From an uncultured Subdoligranulum sp. (GTDB lineage: Bacteria; Bacillota; Clostridia; Oscillospirales; Ruminococcaceae): a DNA stretch of 24,014 nucleotides. The translations under genes were made by a program, and so were the position numbers. The stretch covers positions 1 through 24,014 of the forward strand of contig CAJFFY010000040.1 in assembly GCA_904374465.1 (NCBI GenBank), in the 5' to 3' direction. Within the stretch, counting starts at the first letter, position 1. Each line of letters starts with the position of its first letter. The notes beneath the pieces are model-generated. The model did no database searches. It had not been told where the DNA came from and was given only the letters and a program-made list of their open reading frames with translations. Positions 20,683 through 24,014 of the stretch are shown piece by piece.

Positions 20683-23600
20683 GTGAAAAAATATTATGGT
20701 GTCCGGCGTATTTTCAGCATCCTGCTGGCCCTGGCCATGCTGCTGGTTCTGGCTCCTGCGGCCGCAGCCCAGGAAACTTCCGTCAACCTGCTGCAGGACG
20801 GGAGCTTCGACCAGGATATCTGGGGCGGGGACAGCCCCTGGACATGCACGGCCTTTGACTCGGGTGGCGAAGCGGAATCCCAGACCGTCATCGATCGCAA
20901 GGACCCTGACGGCGGTGATGCCGCCATGCTTCACTGGAGGAGTCCCAACGAGGCAACCGTGACGGTCAGCCAGACGGTCACCCTGGAGGCGGGCAACTAT
21001 ACGATGCGTGCCTCCGCACAGGGCGAGAAGTGTGATGCCCTGCTTTTCTGCGGTTCCTGGACCGGCACCCGGACAACGCTGACCGGCTACGGCAGCTGGG
21101 ACACGCTGGAAGAAACCTTTACCGTGGAGGCCGCAGGAGCGTACAATGTGGGCGTAACGCTGCCGTGTACGCCGAATGGCTGGGGGTGCCTGGATGGCCT
21201 GGAACTGGTCCGGCAGGAGGAGGTGACCCCGCCGTCGACCGGGGAACCGGTATATACCGTGGAACTGACGGCGGATACCAACCGTGTGACCGCAGGAGAT
21301 ACCGTCCACCTGAGCGCGGTGGTCTGCAAGGACGGGGAACCGGTCACAGACCTGGCGGCAGAGGGACTGTACCTGTGGTTCTGGGCCGACCAGTGGCAGG
21401 CAGGGCATGAAGGCGCCCCGGTGGATGCCGTATTCAGCAATTACGATAAAAACAGCGGGCACAGCCTGACTGCCGACGCCACGCTGCCCGGTGAGGGAAC
21501 CTATTACCTGGCGGCAGAGCTGAAAACCGAGACGGAACGTCTGGACATTGCTTTTGCGCAGGTGGACGCTGCGGCAGAACAGGAACCTCAGGAGCCTGCG
21601 CCCGATCCGGTGGAGGCCGAGATCACCGTGCCCTATGTGGCCGGTTCGGATGGCGAATTTATCCGCGGTGTGGACGTTTCCTCACTGCTGTCGCTGCTCA
21701 ACAGCGGGGTGGTATTCCGGGATGCGGAGGGCAATCCGCTGGGTGACTCCGTGGAGTCCCAGGGAAAGGCCTTTATGACCCAGCTGGCCGATGCAGGGGT
21801 AAACTGGGTGCGCCTGCGGGTCTGGAACGACCCATTTACGGCAGAAGGACAAGGCTATGGCGGCGGCAATAACGACCTGAAAGCTGCCGAGCAGATGGGC
21901 CGGTGGGCTACCGAAGCAGGACTGCAGGTACTTATTGATTTCCACTATTCGGATTTCTGGGCCGACCCGGGCAAACAGCAGGCGCCCAAGGCGTGGAAGG
22001 ATATGACGGTGGACGAAAAGGCTGCTGCGGTTTCGACTTTTACCACCGAAAGCCTGCGCACGCTGCTGAATGCAGGGGTCAACGTGGGGATGGTGCAGAT
22101 CGGCAATGAGACCAATAACGGCATTGCCGGTGTGATGTATAGAACCAACGGCTGGGACGCTGCCGCCAAGCTGTTTGCGGCCGGTGTGGATGCTGCCCAT
22201 GCGGTGGCGGATGAATACAATACCACCATTCTGGCGGCCGTACACTTCACCAACCCCGAACGCGGAAACTATGTCAGCAGTTATGCCGCCAACCTGGACC
22301 GGTATAACGTAGACTATGACGTGTTTGCCAGTTCTTACTACCCTTACTGGCACGGAACGCTGGAAAACCTGACCGGCCAGCTGAAACAGGTGGCCGATAC
22401 CTATGGGAAAAAGGTCATGGTGGCGGAAACGTCTTGGGCGACCACCCTGGAGGACGGCGACGGCCACGACAATACCGTGCGGGTCGGCCAGAACGATGAT
22501 TCCAACATGAGCGGCAAAGACTGGGCTTTCTCGGTGCAGGGGCAGGCATCGGAGGTGGCCGACGTGGCCCGGGCCGTCACTGCCGTGGGGGATCAGGGCA
22601 TCGGCCTGTTTTACTGGGAACCGGCCTGGCAGCCGGTGCACAACGTCTCCGGCCTGGAGGGCGAAGCCTACGAGGCGCAGGTGGCAGCCAACCGCCTTGC
22701 CTGGGAACAGTACGGTTCCGGCTGGGCCTCCTCCTACGCCGGGGAATATGATCCCAATGACGCCGGAGAATGGTTCGGCGGTTCGGCGGTGGACAACCAG
22801 GCAATGTTTGACTTCGACGGCAAACCGTTGGCGTCGTTGTATGTCTGGAAGCTGATGCAAACCGGCTCGGTGGCACCTAAAAAGGTGGAAAGTGCCGACA
22901 ACCCGGTTCTTACGGTGGAGGCAGGCAGTGACGGTACCGCTGCTGTCACCCTGCCGGACGCCACTACTGTGTATTACAGCGACGGTACCAGCGTGACAGC
23001 CCCCGTGGTATGGGAAACTGCCGGGCTGGATCTGAACGCTCTGCCGGCGGGCAGCTATACGGTACAGGGCACCGCGACGGCAACGCCTGACGGCACCCAA
23101 GTGACGGTGGAAGTTCAATGTACACTGACCGTCGTTTACCCCAATCTGCTGGAAAATCCCGGATTTGAGGAGGGGGCGGCGGACTATACCCTTTCGGAAA
23201 ACTGGCCGGGCCACGGCATCACCGGCAATGAATCCGGCAACCTGCACAGCGGCAGTCAATACCTGCATTTCTATTCCGCTTCCGAATGCAGTGTCACTGT
23301 GCAGCACAGCCCGGTGACACTGCAGCCCGGGCGTTATACGTTTACCCTCTATATGCAGGGGGCGGATGTTTCCGGCCGGATCTTCGTAACGGACGGCAGC
23401 GGCAGTGAACTGGCCGCTGCAGGCTTTGCCGGTACCCAGTGGGGAGACTGGCAGCAGCCCGCGCTGACTTTTACGCTGACGGAGGAAACCGTCATTACGC
23501 CAGCCGCTCTTCTGGACATTCAGCCCGGCGGCTGGGGAGCAGTGGACGATCTCTATCTGGGAAAACTGGGTGACCAGGCGGTGGAACCCACCCCCGATAC

Positions 23601-23832
23601 CCCCCAGGAAGACAACTTGTCGACCCCGGTGCAAAACCAGCAAACGATTACGGTCAGCAGCACATCCAAACCGGCCGCCGCCGCGGCATCGGAACCCGCA
23701 GCAGCTGCCACCGGGACAGTTGGTGCGATCCCCCAGACCGGTGACACGCTGCCGGTGGCTGTACTGGCACTGCTGATGGTGCTTTCGGCTGCGGCGATGC
23801 TGGGCATTGCCCTTCTGCGACGAAAAGAATAA
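20683..23832 (+). CDS. ganB: Secreted, cell-wall-anchored GH53 endo-beta-1,4-galactanase
   Basis: This is a 1049-residue modular enzyme. A signal peptide (1-29, cut at AAAA-QE) leads into a galactan-binding-like beta-sandwich (about 33-176, CBM61-like) and an Ig-like domain (190-296). The GH53 catalytic barrel (about 325-735) carries IRGVDVSS, VRLRVWNDP (376-384), IDFHYSDFWADPG (418-430), QIGNETNNG with acid/base Glu476 and MVAETSWA with nucleophile Glu582. A bacterial Ig-like domain (742-818), a second CBM61-like sandwich (819-963), a Pro/Ala/Thr linker and a sorting tail follow: IPQTG (1016-1020), a membrane helix (1023-1044) and RRKE. GTG 20683 is chosen on GAGG at 8 bases and the signal peptide. 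It would cut pectic galactan outside the cell and feed the adjacent ABC importer. Confidence 0.93.
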   Translation: MKKYYGVRRIFSILLALAMLLVLAPAAAAQETSVNLLQDGSFDQDIWGGDSPWTCTAFDSGGEAESQTVIDRKDPDGGDAAMLHWRSPNEATVTVSQTVTLEAGNYTMRASAQGEKCDALLFCGSWTGTRTTLTGYGSWDTLEETFTVEAAGAYNVGVTLPCTPNGWGCLDGLELVRQEEVTPPSTGEPVYTVELTADTNRVTAGDTVHLSAVVCKDGEPVTDLAAEGLYLWFWADQWQAGHEGAPVDAVFSNYDKNSGHSLTADATLPGEGTYYLAAELKTETERLDIAFAQVDAAAEQEPQEPAPDPVEAEITVPYVAGSDGEFIRGVDVSSLLSLLNSGVVFRDAEGNPLGDSVESQGKAFMTQLADAGVNWVRLRVWNDPFTAEGQGYGGGNNDLKAAEQMGRWATEAGLQVLIDFHYSDFWADPGKQQAPKAWKDMTVDEKAAAVSTFTTESLRTLLNAGVNVGMVQIGNETNNGIAGVMYRTNGWDAAAKLFAAGVDAAHAVADEYNTTILAAVHFTNPERGNYVSSYAANLDRYNVDYDVFASSYYPYWHGTLENLTGQLKQVADTYGKKVMVAETSWATTLEDGDGHDNTVRVGQNDDSNMSGKDWAFSVQGQASEVADVARAVTAVGDQGIGLFYWEPAWQPVHNVSGLEGEAYEAQVAANRLAWEQYGSGWASSYAGEYDPNDAGEWFGGSAVDNQAMFDFDGKPLASLYVWKLMQTGSVAPKKVESADNPVLTVEAGSDGTAAVTLPDATTVYYSDGTSVTAPVVWETAGLDLNALPAGSYTVQGTATATPDGTQVTVEVQCTLTVVYPNLLENPGFEEGAADYTLSENWPGHGITGNESGNLHSGSQYLHFYSASECSVTVQHSPVTLQPGRYTFTLYMQGADVSGRIFVTDGSGSELAAAGFAGTQWGDWQQPALTFTLTEETVITPAALLDIQPGGWGAVDDLYLGKLGDQAVEPTPDTPQEDNLSTPVQNQQTITVSSTSKPAAAAASEPAAAATGTVGAIPQTGDTLPVAVLALLMVLSAAAMLGIALLRRKE

Positions 23833-23855
23833 ACAATATTTAAAACCGACAAAGC

Positions 23856-23899
23856 AAGAGGCCACACGGAACCGTTAAGGAACCGTGCGACCTCTTTTT
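23856..23899 (+). terminator. Terminator of the galactan operon
   Basis: AAGAGG plus CACGG pair with CCGTG plus CCTCTT across a 3x3 internal loop, followed by a T-run to 23899. It starts 24 bases after the GH53 stop. Confidence 0.8.
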
Positions 23900-24014
23900 G
23901 GTTAAATGCATTCTCTGATAAGGTACAATAAGTTTCGCAAATTGAAAAGAGGATAAAAGAAGACATGGTTTGCAGAACTCTGGTAGAATGAAGTTGCGAC
24001 ACACCATTCTGAAA
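23900..24014. other. Right-edge stretch without a recognised gene
   Basis: TACAAT at 23924-23929 could be a -10 box, and AGAGGA at 23947-23952 lies before ATG 23965, but that frame stops after 8 codons. The next transcription unit probably begins here or just past the edge. I cannot name it. Confidence 0.3.

Noticed and set aside
21682..23865. 727-codon minus-strand frame opposite GH53
   Set aside because: The opposite strand carries a complete GH53 enzyme with both catalytic residues; the frame has no domain pattern.
23930..24014. End of an insertion sequence at the right edge
   Set aside because: No inverted terminal repeat or transposase frame can be shown within the window.

Overview
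The window (about 55-60% G+C by eye) looks like a chromosomal carbohydrate-use region of a gut Firmicute, most likely Oscillospiraceae/Ruminococcaceae of the Faecalibacterium-Gemmiger-Subdoligranulum kind. The reasons are AGGAGG-type ribosome sites, Firmicute-type sugar enzymes, a lipoprotein solute-binding protein, and a sortase-type tail (IPQTG, membrane helix, RRKE) on a secreted glycanase. The organism call is inference from gene style; no marker gene is present.

Layout. (1) 118-2328: a MATE efflux gene and a divergent TetR-type regulator sharing a palindrome-rich promoter region. (2) 2349-4919, minus strand: an AraC-type regulator and a GH1 glycosidase, each behind an almost identical extended -10 promoter. 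A direct repeat with 20-bp periodicity lies upstream of the GH1 promoter. (3) 5159-12423, plus strand: a GPH-type sugar symporter, a GH2 glycosidase, a GH43 glycosidase with discoidin-like and FN3-like modules, a sugar isomerase/epimerase-type TIM barrel and a short-chain dehydrogenase. This reads as one catabolic operon with a hairpin terminator after the transporter. (4) 12424-13150: decayed DNA with a broken tRNA-Lys(CTT)-like relic and a frameshifted small reading frame. (5) 13296-23832: a beta-1,4-galactan locus with the same parts as the Bacillus gan genes: GH42 beta-galactosidase, LacI-family regulator, solute-binding lipoprotein, two MalF/MalG-type permeases and a cell-wall-anchored GH53 endo-galactanase. 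No ABC ATPase is encoded here.

How it works together. The GH53 enzyme, held on the surface, would cut pectic galactan. The lipoprotein and permeases would import the galacto-oligosaccharides, with an ATPase supplied from elsewhere. The cytoplasmic GH42 enzyme would release galactose. The upstream GH2/GH43/symporter/GH1 group could take side-chain or related hetero-oligosaccharides.

The most informative observation outside the genes is a repeated operator. The 14-mer GCGCAACATTGCGC occurs identically before the GH42 gene and before the binding-protein gene, and a close relative (GCGCAAC-AA-GTTGCGC) sits just after the -10 box of the lacI-type gene itself. Together these predict a self-repressing local regulon. 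I found no CRISPR array, insertion sequence, rRNA or intact tRNA gene, and no clearly new kind of system.
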